Shown here one piece after another: positions 8,514-16,078 of a stretch of DNA of 64,000 nucleotides. Within the stretch, counting starts at the first letter, position 1, and every line of letters begins with the position of its first letter. Origin of the DNA: Lysinibacillus sp. PLM2 (GTDB lineage Bacteria; Bacillota; Bacilli; Bacillales_A; Planococcaceae); contig AP025689.1 in the NCBI GenBank assembly GCA_023168345.1, positions 174,001-238,000 on the forward strand, read 5' to 3'. The position numbers and the translations under genes are program-made. A model generated the notes under the pieces. The model was not told where the DNA came from, did no database searches, and was given only the letters and a program-made list of their open reading frames with translations.

Positions 8514-9254
8514 ATGATTAAAATCAATCAACTAAAAAAATCATTTAATGATTTAGAAGTACTAAAAGATATTAATTTTGAAGTAAAACGTGGAGAAGTA
8601 TTATCTATCATTGGTCCATCAGGTTCAGGAAAATCAACGTTATTACGCTGTTTGAATTTTTTGGAAACACCAAATGCAGGAACGATAGCAATTGATGATG
8701 TAACTGTTGATGTAGCAAATTATAAAAAACAGGATATACAACAATTGAGAAAGAAATCTGCGATGGTATTCCAAAACTACAATTTATTCAAGAATAAAAC
8801 AGCTTTACAAAATGTTACTGAATTATTAATTGTAACAAAAAATATGCCTAAAGCAGAGGCTAATAAAATAGGTATGGAATATTTAGCTCAGGTAGGTCTT
8901 GCTGAAAAAGCAAATAATTATCCAGCTACTTTATCAGGAGGGCAACAGCAACGGGTGAGTATTGCTCGTGCACTTGCGTTAAAGCCAAGCGTTATTTTAT
9001 TTGATGAACCAACATCATCACTTGACCCAGAGTTAGTTTCTGAAGTACTGCAAGTAATTAGACAAATTGCAGAGAAGGATACAACTATGATTATTGTTAC
9101 TCATGAGATGGATTTTGCTCGTGAAGTATCTGATAATGTTATTTTTATGGCGGATGGTTATATTGTCGAAGAAGGCCATCCAAATGAATTATTTGGTAAC
9201 CCCCAAAATGCACGTACTAAATCGTTTATTCAACAATTAAACGAAAAACATTAA
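8514..9254 (+). CDS. yxeO: Amino-acid ABC transporter ATP-binding protein, YxeO-like
   Basis: A 246-residue cytoplasmic ABC ATPase: Walker A GPSGSGKST, Q-loop in MVFQNYNLF, signature LSGGQQQR, Walker B VILFDEPTS and switch His in IIVTHEMDF. The family energises polar amino-acid uptake. The start is the ATG at 8514, eight bases after AAGGAG; a GTG at 8505 overlaps that site. Twelve bases separate it from the permease. Order and size match B. subtilis YxeO. Confidence 0.88.
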   Translation: MIKINQLKKSFNDLEVLKDINFEVKRGEVLSIIGPSGSGKSTLLRCLNFLETPNAGTIAIDDVTVDVANYKKQDIQQLRKKSAMVFQNYNLFKNKTALQNVTELLIVTKNMPKAEANKIGMEYLAQVGLAEKANNYPATLSGGQQQRVSIARALALKPSVILFDEPTSSLDPELVSEVLQVIRQIAEKDTTMIIVTHEMDFAREVSDNVIFMADGYIVEEGHPNELFGNPQNARTKSFIQQLNEKH

Positions 9255-9274
9255 TGAAAGAAGGAAGCTGTACG

Positions 9275-10429
9275 ATGAGTACTACTGTAGAAAACTTACA
9301 ATCAAAACTTGTTTCATATCGTCGAGAATTACACGAAAATCCGGAATTAGGATTTAAAGAATATGAAACGACGAAACGGATTCGTCGATGGTTAGAAGAT
9401 GCAGGAATAACGATTCTAGATTATCCATTAGAAACGGGTCTTGTAGCTGAAATTAAGGGTGATCAAGAAGGTCCTACAATTGCTTTACGTGCAGATATCG
9501 ATGCATTACCAATTTTGGAGCAGTCAGGAGTAGAGTTTTCATCAAAAAATGAAGGCATCATGCATGCTTGTGGTCATGACTTTCATACTTCATCAATGAT
9601 TGGGGCTGCAATCTTATTACAATCTCGTCGTTCAGAGATAAAAGGAACGGTGCGAATTATCTTCCAACCTGCTGAGGAAATTGCACAAGGTGCTGTATAT
9701 GTTGCTGAACGAGGGGTATTAGAGGGTGTATCTGCAATATTTGGTATGCATAATAAGCCAGAATTACCAGTAGGCACAATTGGTGTACGCTCAGGCTCTT
9801 TAATGGCAAGTGTTGACCGTTTTGAATTAGATATTATTGGTGTAGGTGGTCATGCAGGTATTCCGAATGACGCCATCGATCCAATTGTTATCGCAAGTCA
9901 GATTGTATCTGCATTCCAAAGTATAGTAAGTCGTAATATGAATCCATTTCATAATATTGTTGTATCTGTAACGAAACTTCAAGCAGGCAATACATGGAAT
10001 GTTATTCCTGGAAAGGCAGAGCTTGAAGGAACAGTTCGTACATTCCAAGAAGAAGCGCGTGAGGTAATCGGTGAACGTATGCGTGCATTAGCGGAAGGAA
10101 TTGCTGAAAGCTTTGGTGCTCGTGCTGAATTCAGATGGTACCCATATTTACCAGTGGTAGATAACGACATTCGCTTCACAGAAATTGCAGCAGAAGCAGC
10201 AGAAGTTGCTGGTTATCAGGCTGTTGAAGCTGAACAGGTACCAGCTGGTGAAGACTTTGCATTCTACCAAACAAAAATTCCTGGATTTTTTGTATGGATG
10301 GGTGTTGATGGACCTAAAGCGTGGCACCATCCAGAGTTTAGATTGAAAGAGGAAGCGTTAGAAGTAGCTGCAAAATATTTTGCGGAGCTTTCAATTTTAG
10401 CATTAAATAAACCGGAGTTATTAAAATGA
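9275..10429 (+). CDS. sndB: M20 family N-deacetylase, SndB (YxeP)-like
   Basis: A 384-residue metallo-amidohydrolase of family M20 (HipO/AmaA type). Metal-site motifs: ADIDALP, MHACGHDFHTSSMIG, QPAEEIAQGA (catalytic Glu and metal ligand), GMHNKPELPVG, and the C-terminal WHHPEF. In B. subtilis YxeP/SndB removes the N-acetyl group from N-acetylcysteine at the end of succinocysteine salvage, and the same operon position suggests the same job here. The start at 9275 follows GAAGGAAG; an in-frame ATG at 9254 overlaps the yxeO stop. The gene overlaps the next by four bases. Confidence 0.82.
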   Translation: MSTTVENLQSKLVSYRRELHENPELGFKEYETTKRIRRWLEDAGITILDYPLETGLVAEIKGDQEGPTIALRADIDALPILEQSGVEFSSKNEGIMHACGHDFHTSSMIGAAILLQSRRSEIKGTVRIIFQPAEEIAQGAVYVAERGVLEGVSAIFGMHNKPELPVGTIGVRSGSLMASVDRFELDIIGVGGHAGIPNDAIDPIVIASQIVSAFQSIVSRNMNPFHNIVVSVTKLQAGNTWNVIPGKAELEGTVRTFQEEAREVIGERMRALAEGIAESFGARAEFRWYPYLPVVDNDIRFTEIAAEAAEVAGYQAVEAEQVPAGEDFAFYQTKIPGFFVWMGVDGPKAWHHPEFRLKEEALEVAAKYFAELSILALNKPELLK

Positions 10430-11742
10430 GTTTAACCGAAAAGTTCGTTGATAAAATCTATCATGCGACACCAGATGGGGAAGCAATCGAATGTGCCAAA
10501 TTGGGTTTGTTAGATTATTTAACCTCAAGTTATGCTGGCAAGGATGATGCTGGAGTACATAAACTTCTAAAATTAATCGAACTCGAAGGTGGCTTTCAAG
10601 TTTCTCCTATTATTGGTCAAGGGCGAAAATCTACTCCTTTGCAATCAGCATTAGTAAATGGCTTTTTAGCTCATGCACTAGATTTTGATGATGTTCATAC
10701 AGAAGTAAGAGGACATCCGAGTGCGGTATTACTTTCTACTTTACTAGCATTAGCTTCTACAAATGATGTAACAGGAAAACGCTTTTTAGAAGCTTATGTC
10801 GTTGGGGTAGAGGTAATGGCAAGAATTGCTCGTGCGGTCAAAGATAGTCATTATGAAAAAGGCTGGCATAATACGGGTACAATTGGTGTACTAGCAGCTG
10901 CACTTGCTGGTGGATATATGCTTCAATTTTCGCGTGATCAGCTTGCGCAAGCTTTGGGCTTTGCGGCAACTCAGTCAAGTGGCTTACGCTGTCATTTTGG
11001 TACAGAAACGAAACCACTTCATGCGGGGTTAGCTGCACGTGCAGCAGTATTAAGTGTTAATCTAACAATGGTTCATTTTGAAAATAATCTAAATAGTTTC
11101 GATGGTAAAGGTAGCTATTTCGATGTTTATGGAGAAGGTATCGAAAAAGAATCGTCATTATTATTAGATCAGTGGAATGAAAACTGGAAAATAACTTCTC
11201 CTGGTCTTTGGTTTAAAATATATCCATTTTGTTCAGCAGCATATTTCGGCGCGGATGCTGCATTGCGAATTGGAAAATTAAATGTTGATGACATTCAAGA
11301 AATCTTCATCACCTTTTCAAACAATACGGATGCTGCACTTATCCATCGTAATCCTAAAACTGGCGAGCAAGGCCGCTTTAGTATTGAATATATCGTTTCT
11401 CTGATTTTACAAGGGAAGCCTTTAGAGTTTAAACAGTTTGACGGGAGCCTTATCGATGCAGTATCCCAAACGATAATTAATAAAACGATAAGGCAAAATG
11501 TGAAGGAACCTTCAACTGTTCCAAGATATACAAAAGTGAAAATAGTGTTTAGAAATGGTGACATAATTGAGGAAGCATCAACAACTCCAAAGGGCTCACC
11601 TAAAAATAAAGTCACGAAGCAAGAAATCATCGAAAAGTGTAAGTTAGTTTTGAAAAATGCAGAAATGGAAGGGAAATGGCTGGAATCTATATTTACATTA
11701 GATGATGCAACAGATTTATCTGACTTTCTCTGTCTGATTTAA
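10426..11742 (+). CDS. yxeQ: MmgE/PrpD family protein, YxeQ-like (possible succino-centre epimerase)
   Basis: A 438-residue protein of the MmgE/PrpD fold, near the length of B. subtilis YxeQ. Family features include HALDFDDVH near residue 84, a Gly-rich GTIGVLAAALAGGYML helix, and KPLHAGLAARAAVLS. Known members are 2-methylcitrate dehydratase and iminodisuccinate epimerase. The second acts on a succinyl stereocentre like that of fumarate adducts, so an epimerase that prepares both diastereomers for the lyase is an attractive inference. It overlaps sndB by ATGA, so the two are translationally coupled. Last gene of the operon before a terminator. Confidence 0.75.
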   Translation: MSLTEKFVDKIYHATPDGEAIECAKLGLLDYLTSSYAGKDDAGVHKLLKLIELEGGFQVSPIIGQGRKSTPLQSALVNGFLAHALDFDDVHTEVRGHPSAVLLSTLLALASTNDVTGKRFLEAYVVGVEVMARIARAVKDSHYEKGWHNTGTIGVLAAALAGGYMLQFSRDQLAQALGFAATQSSGLRCHFGTETKPLHAGLAARAAVLSVNLTMVHFENNLNSFDGKGSYFDVYGEGIEKESSLLLDQWNENWKITSPGLWFKIYPFCSAAYFGADAALRIGKLNVDDIQEIFITFSNNTDAALIHRNPKTGEQGRFSIEYIVSLILQGKPLEFKQFDGSLIDAVSQTIINKTIRQNVKEPSTVPRYTKVKIVFRNGDIIEEASTTPKGSPKNKVTKQEIIEKCKLVLKNAEMEGKWLESIFTLDDATDLSDFLCLI

Positions 11743-11761
11743 CATGATTTAAACAAAAATG

Positions 11762-11800
11762 AAAAGCACGAATCAATTAATTTTGATTTCGTGCTTTTTT
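11762..11800 (+). terminator. Terminator of the yxe-like operon
   Basis: Stem AAAAGCACGAaTCAA / TTGATTTCGTGCTTTT with a short AT loop and a T6 tail, 20 bases after the MmgE/PrpD stop. Confidence 0.85.
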
Positions 11801-11847
11801 ATTGGAATTTTTTAAAAGTCTGTCTTTATAATTTTGCTATAATACTT

Positions 11848-12267
11848 TTATTTTACTATTAATGCTGGGCATTGAACACGTTTCATCACTTTATGACTTA
11901 CACTTCCTAATACCATCTCCTGCAAGCCATTCAGTCCCCGGCTTCCTATTACAACTAAATCGACTTTTTGTTCATTGGCATATTTAACGATTTCAGGACC
12001 AGGTGTGCCATGCAAAAACTTAATTTTATAGGTTACATTTGAATCGCGAAGTAATTCTTCTACTTTTGCGATCTTTTTGCGACGTTCCAATTCGATGGTT
12101 TCGCTAGAATTTAAATGAATAACCTCAGCCTTTGCTTTTTCAAAGTCAATCACATAAACCACTTCAACTACTGATTCTTTGTCACATGAAGCAATTTTAA
12201 CAGCTTCTTTTGTTGCACGAATAGCATTTTCCGAACCATCTGCTGCAAGTAAAATGTGTTTATACAT
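11848..12267 (-). CDS. Universal stress protein (UspA family)
   Basis: A 139-residue single-domain cytoplasmic UspA protein. N-terminal ILLAADGSENA provides the nucleotide-contacting Asp, and the ATP-binding signature G-2x-G-9x-GS reads GSRGLNGLQEMVLGSVS near the C terminus, so it is probably of the ATP-binding class. It lies 12 bases downstream of the SulP transporter gene with an AAGGGGGGATTTC ribosome site, so the two are cotranscribed; SulP-Usp pairing is common and suggests a stress or regulatory role tied to anion uptake. Confidence 0.88.
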   Translation of the reverse strand: MYKHILLAADGSENAIRATKEAVKIASCDKESVVEVVYVIDFEKAKAEVIHLNSSETIELERRKKIAKVEELLRDSNVTYKIKFLHGTPGPEIVKYANEQKVDLVVIGSRGLNGLQEMVLGSVSHKVMKRVQCPALIVK

Positions 12268-12279
12268 TGAAATCCCCCC

Positions 12280-13713
12280 TTAGTGTGATGAAGACATACC
12301 ATTTAATTTAGAAATGATTTTCTTACTAGGTGTATCCAAATTAATGATTTCAGCTAGCACCCCTTTTTCACGTAACAAATCCTCTACCTTTAATAAAGCA
12401 CCTACACCGGAGTCATCCCAAATACGGCTATTGGAGAAATCAATAATGATTTGATTTGTTTCAAAGTGCTTATTTTTAAAGTAATTCACAAAGCCTTCTG
12501 TAGATGCGAAGAACAGCTGACCATGTACTTCATAACGGTGTCCATTAGGTTCAATTTTGACAGTTGAAATTTTAACGACAAAGAAGATTGCACTCAATAT
12601 AACACCAGCAATAACACCCTTTGATAAATCATGAGTCCAAACTACAATTGTAACTGTTGTTAGCATAACAATTACGTCAGTGCGAGGAGCCTTCACTAAA
12701 TATTTAAACGAACTCCAATCAAAGGTACCGATACTAACCATAATCATAATACCAACAAGCACTGGCATTGGAATTCTTACAACTAAGTCTCCTAGTACAA
12801 GGATAAGAAACATTAAAAATAAGCCAGCGATTAACGTGGAGAGTCGACCACGACCACCGGATTTTATGTTAATCACAGATTGTCCAATCATCGCACAGCC
12901 TGCCATACCCCCAAAGAAACCATTAACCAAGTTTGCAATACCTTGCCCGCGAGCTTCTCGGTTTTTGTTACTTTCTGTTCCTGTCATGTCATCAACAATT
13001 CGTGAAGTCAATAATGATTCAACTAAACCAACAATGGCCAGAGAGAGTGAAACTGGAAAAATAATCTGTAATGTTTCAAAGGTAAATGGAACATTAGGGA
13101 TGATAAATGACGGTAGGTCTTTCGTAATATTCCCTAAATCACCAATCGTTCTTAATTCTATTCCACTAAATAGAGCGATGGATGTTAGGGCAACAATAGC
13201 AATTAATGGTGCTGGAACTACTTTGATAAATCGTGGTAATGTATATACAAGTAATAATGTAATCCCAACAAAAACATAAGTCATTGTTGAAATTCCAACA
13301 AAGTGCGGCACTTGTGCCATAAAGATTAATATAGCTAATGAATTAACGAACCCAATCATGACTGCATTCGGGATAAATTTCATTAATTTCGCGATTTTTA
13401 ATAATCCAAAAACTATTTGTATAATCCCTGTAAGAATCGTAGCAGCAAATAAGTACTCAACACCGTACTCTCGAACTAACGGAACCATAACAAGTGCCAT
13501 GGCGCCAGTTGCTGCTGATATCATACCGGGTCGTCCACCAACAAAGGCAATTAGGACCGCAATTGTAAATGATGCATATAAACCTACCATCGGATCAACG
13601 CCGGCGATAATGGAAAATGCGATTGCTTCTGGAATGAGTGCAAGTGCTACAACAATACCTGATAAAATATCACCACGCACGTTGCCAAACCATTGTTGTT
13701 TTAAACTTTGCAT
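12280..13713 (-). CDS. SulP family anion (sulfate/bicarbonate) transporter with STAS domain
   Basis: A 477-residue SLC26/SulP protein. The membrane part shows about ten helices, including [19 protein letters not shown], the typical SulP first helix, and [27 protein letters not shown]. The C-terminal cytoplasmic STAS domain carries [19 protein letters not shown] with the conserved D-S/T-S/G-G turn. Members import sulfate, bicarbonate or other anions with Na+ or H+; the substrate here is undecided. ATG preceded by AAAGGAG. First gene of a two-gene minus-strand operon with usp. Confidence 0.85.
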   Translation of the reverse strand: MQSLKQQWFGNVRGDILSGIVVALALIPEAIAFSIIAGVDPMVGLYASFTIAVLIAFVGGRPGMISAATGAMALVMVPLVREYGVEYLFAATILTGIIQIVFGLLKIAKLMKFIPNAVMIGFVNSLAILIFMAQVPHFVGISTMTYVFVGITLLLVYTLPRFIKVVPAPLIAIVALTSIALFSGIELRTIGDLGNITKDLPSFIIPNVPFTFETLQIIFPVSLSLAIVGLVESLLTSRIVDDMTGTESNKNREARGQGIANLVNGFFGGMAGCAMIGQSVINIKSGGRGRLSTLIAGLFLMFLILVLGDLVVRIPMPVLVGIMIMVSIGTFDWSSFKYLVKAPRTDVIVMLTTVTIVVWTHDLSKGVIAGVILSAIFFVVKISTVKIEPNGHRYEVHGQLFFASTEGFVNYFKNKHFETNQIIIDFSNSRIWDDSGVGALLKVEDLLREKGVLAEIINLDTPSKKIISKLNGMSSSH

Positions 13714-13812
13714 GGAAAACTCCTTTACTATTAATTATTCAGTTTGATTTTTTAATGATAAGTATTTGCAAAAATACAATCATAATTCTGGGATTATCAT
13801 AACATTAATATT

Positions 13813-13845
13813 CCTAAAAGGGAACGCTTTTGGGAACGATTTAGG
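13813..13845 (+). repeat. Nested repeats in the leader of the resolvase-like gene
   Basis: GGGAACG occurs twice with a 12-bp period (13820, 13832), flanked by the inverted pair CCTAAA / TTTAGG (13813-13818, 13840-13845). The right arm overlaps the AGGAGA ribosome site of the next gene, so it could be an operator or a translation-masking structure. Confidence 0.4.
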
Positions 13846-13854
13846 AGAGATAAA

Positions 13855-14412
13855 GTGAAATTTGGTTATGTGAGGCCTTTATATAATGATAAAGACTGTT
13901 GTATACAGTTAGAAAAACTAAATAATATAGGTGGTTTCGACAGAGTATTTAAAGAATTACATGGAAAACCAAAAAAGCGAATTGAGCTTGAGAATATGCT
14001 TATGAACCTTCAACCAAACGATGTGATTTTAGTTGAGAGAATGTTTGTCTTGGCGGATACGACAAGACACTTGATGGAACTATTAAAATTATGTAAACGA
14101 GATGGGGTAACCATTGAATTTTTAGATGAGGGATTAAATAGTAAGGAAGTAATATCTTTTTCTCTTCAAGATATGATTCAAAGAATGATTCATTTTCAAA
14201 CAGATATTATTAAACAATCCACAATTATTGGTATGGAACAGGCTAAAGATGAGGGAAAAGCAATAGGACGTCCAAGAAAATCAGATGAAAATATAAAAAA
14301 AGCAATATCTATGTATCAATCGGGGAGCTATACTTTACATGAGATTAAACAAGAAACGGGAATCAGTAAATCTACACTTTATAGATATTTAGAGAATGAT
14401 GATTTGAAATAA
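13855..14412 (+). CDS. Resolvase/invertase-like protein lacking the catalytic serine
   Basis: A 185-residue protein with the layout of small serine recombinases: N-terminal catalytic-like domain starting MKFGYVRPLYNDKD, a long helix, and a C-terminal GRPRKSDENIKKAI plus helix-turn-helix ISKSTLYRYL. In active enzymes the start reads YARVST with Ser as nucleophile; here the equivalent is YVRPLY, so recombination is unlikely. Arg residues such as VLVERMFVLAD are only partly kept (usual DRLSRL). It may survive as a DNA-binding regulator. GTG start with AGGAGA upstream. A MITE-like element begins seven bases after the stop. Confidence 0.65.
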   Translation: MKFGYVRPLYNDKDCCIQLEKLNNIGGFDRVFKELHGKPKKRIELENMLMNLQPNDVILVERMFVLADTTRHLMELLKLCKRDGVTIEFLDEGLNSKEVISFSLQDMIQRMIHFQTDIIKQSTIIGMEQAKDEGKAIGRPRKSDENIKKAISMYQSGSYTLHEIKQETGISKSTLYRYLENDDLK

Positions 14413-14418
14413 TTAATA

Positions 14419-14705
14419 GAGGGTGGGGCAAAAAGGCAATTTCCATTAATGAAGATTAAAAATTCATCGTATTTATTTGCTTTCTAAATTCTAGAGAAAA
14501 ACATGTTAATTGTAACGTAGGCGGCGACTCCTGCGGGAACAGCACGAGCGGAAGGGCCATTTTTTCGCTGATTTCAGCGAAAAAATTAGCTGGAGCCGTG
14601 CCCGCGGAAAGCGTCTGCCGAAGTGGAATTCAACATAGTAATAGCAAAAGAACTACAATTCAATTAATCCTCCGAATTGTAGTTTTCTACTTATGTCCCA
14701 CCCTC
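14419..14705. mobile_element. MITE-like element with nested GC-rich module (copy A)
   Basis: 287 bp filling the space between two convergent genes. Ends are inverted repeats: GAGGGTGGGGCAAAA at the left and the complement of GAGGGTGGGACATAA at the right. The outer parts match the short element at 28512 (ATGAAG-TTAAAAAT, ATTTATTTGCTT-CTAA, then a CAATTC...GAATTG hairpin before the right end). A GC-rich module (about 14515-14625) with CTCCTGCGGGAACAGCACGAG-type sequence and a perfect hairpin TTTTTTCGCTGA/TCAGCGAAAAAA sits inside. No coding capacity. It may double as a bidirectional terminator. Confidence 0.65.
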
Positions 14706-14708
14706 TTG

Positions 14709-15479
14709 TTATACAGTTGGAATGGATTTGATGGCTTCTTCTGTACTTGAGAATGGTTGTTGTATCAAAAGTAAACGCTCGATATATTCCTCTACTCCAG
14801 GAGGTAACTCCAATTCTTCTTGCCAACGTCTCTCTTTTCGTTCAGTTGGCGAATAATTCGAATAAAGTAAATATAGAAGAAAGTGCCCTATATAGTATAA
14901 ATCACTCCAGTGATTTTCGATTTTTTTAGGGTTTTCTATTTCTTCCATTCTCAAATCATCTTTAATGTATGCCGCTAAACCGAAGTCAATAATATATAAA
15001 TTGTTATGTTGAATTAAAATATTTGGAATTCGCAAATCACGATGGACAATTCCCTTTTGATGAATAGTATTCACGATTTCAAGCAAATCCTTAACAATTA
15101 CGAGAGACTCTTTCAAAGAAAAGGTTATATCGTCTTCAAATATGGCCTGCTCAAAGGTAGAACCATTGACATAGTCCATAATATAGAAGGGGATATCCTC
15201 TAATACTCCATCATAAATAACGTTTGGTACATTTGGAATGTCCAGTTCTTTTAAGAAAGTAATTTCTTGTTGGAATTTTGCTCGCTGCTTACTGTCATTT
15301 CGGTGTTTTGCTCGCATTCTTTTTAGTACATATTGATTACCTGTAACCTCATCCAATAAAAGATACGCAAATCCATAGGATCCATTTCCGAGAACATCTT
15401 GAAGAGAAAATGAAGTCTCGTTTTCTACATACTTTTTAAAAAGGTTATGATATTTTTTGTCTTGTATAAAGTGAAACAT
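14709..15479 (-). CDS. Hanks-type serine/threonine protein kinase, YrzF/YbdM-like
   Basis: A compact 256-residue cytoplasmic kinase. Subdomains seen: Gly-loop GNGSYG (31-36), ATP Lys53 in YVLKRM, helix-C Glu72, catalytic loop HRDLRIPN (146-153; Lys of HRDLKPxN is Arg) and DFG (165-167). The C-lobe is shortened and there is no sensor or membrane segment, as in the small bacillus kinases YrzF and YbdM. It starts two bases after the stop of the tiny Ser/His/Arg-rich gene with no ribosome site of its own, implying translational coupling. The small neighbour is an obvious candidate substrate or activator. Confidence 0.85.
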   Translation of the reverse strand: MFHFIQDKKYHNLFKKYVENETSFSLQDVLGNGSYGFAYLLLDEVTGNQYVLKRMRAKHRNDSKQRAKFQQEITFLKELDIPNVPNVIYDGVLEDIPFYIMDYVNGSTFEQAIFEDDITFSLKESLVIVKDLLEIVNTIHQKGIVHRDLRIPNILIQHNNLYIIDFGLAAYIKDDLRMEEIENPKKIENHWSDLYYIGHFLLYLLYSNYSPTERKERRWQEELELPPGVEEYIERLLLIQQPFSSTEEAIKSIPTV

Positions 15480-15481
15480 TA

Positions 15482-15664
15482 TTAGCTGCTAAAGAAGCTA
15501 CGACTTCTAGACCCGAAGAAGCCTGAGCTAAAGCTTCTACGTTTTCTTTTATAATGCTTGTGTCCGTAATATTTATCGCGATGGGCGTATCCTCTATGGC
15601 TTGAAGAATTAGAATAACGACGATGACTTTTACCAAATAAAGATTTCTTTAGTTTATCAAACAT
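15482..15664 (-). CDS. Small basic Ser/His/Tyr-rich protein coupled to the kinase
   Basis: A 60-residue low-complexity protein starting MFDKLKKSLFGKSHRRY. Of 60 residues 14 are Ser and 5 Tyr, and Arg, Lys and His make up much of the rest; it ends SFSSGFFGSRSRSFFSS. It has no signal peptide or hydrophobic helix, so it is presumably disordered and nucleic-acid- or membrane-binding. A TTGGAGGGGAT site precedes the ATG. It lies two bases upstream of the kinase gene in the same transcript, and its Ser clusters look like phosphorylation targets. No family recognised. Confidence 0.7.
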   Translation of the reverse strand: MFDKLKKSLFGKSHRRYSNSSSHRGYAHRDKYYGHKHYKRKRRSFSSGFFGSRSRSFFSS

Positions 15665-16063
15665 AAGAATTGATCCCCTCCAAAAAAATTGTAAGTTTTA
15701 TAATATATATACGAAAAAAATTTAGAGATGTTTCATTAACTATTAATAATATAGGTAAAAAATTTAAGGATGTATATATCCTTTAGAAATATTTTTAAAA
15801 AATTGAAAATTTATTTTAATGCCGTTCATCTATAACTGTGTTACTCGCTTTAGCAAAGTAATTTTATAAAAGATTTCTTTAAATTTATCTAGATCCCCCT
15901 TCAGATTATAGACATTATCGAAACTTTATCTTACTCTAAGAAAATTACCAAAATAAAAAGTTGTTCTCCCAATATTTACAAAAGGCCTAATTTCCTATTT
16001 AATTAATACTATAAATATAAATTAAAAGACTATTTGCTACATTATATATATTGCAAATTATAG
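15665..16063. other. AT-rich divergent intergenic region
   Basis: About 400 bases between the divergent kinase operon and the c-di-GMP protein gene. Only AT-rich promoter-type DNA is seen: no ORF with a ribosome site, no terminator and no clear operator. Confidence 0.6.
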
Positions 16064-16078
16064 GTGGGGGGTATTGGT

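Noticed and set aside
11295-11630. 111-codon minus-strand frame inside the MmgE/PrpD gene
   Set aside because: Antisense to a well-supported gene and without a plausible ribosome site.
12680-13747. Two long plus-strand frames opposite the SulP gene
   Set aside because: They are antisense shadows of a clear SulP transporter and have no ribosome sites or family features.
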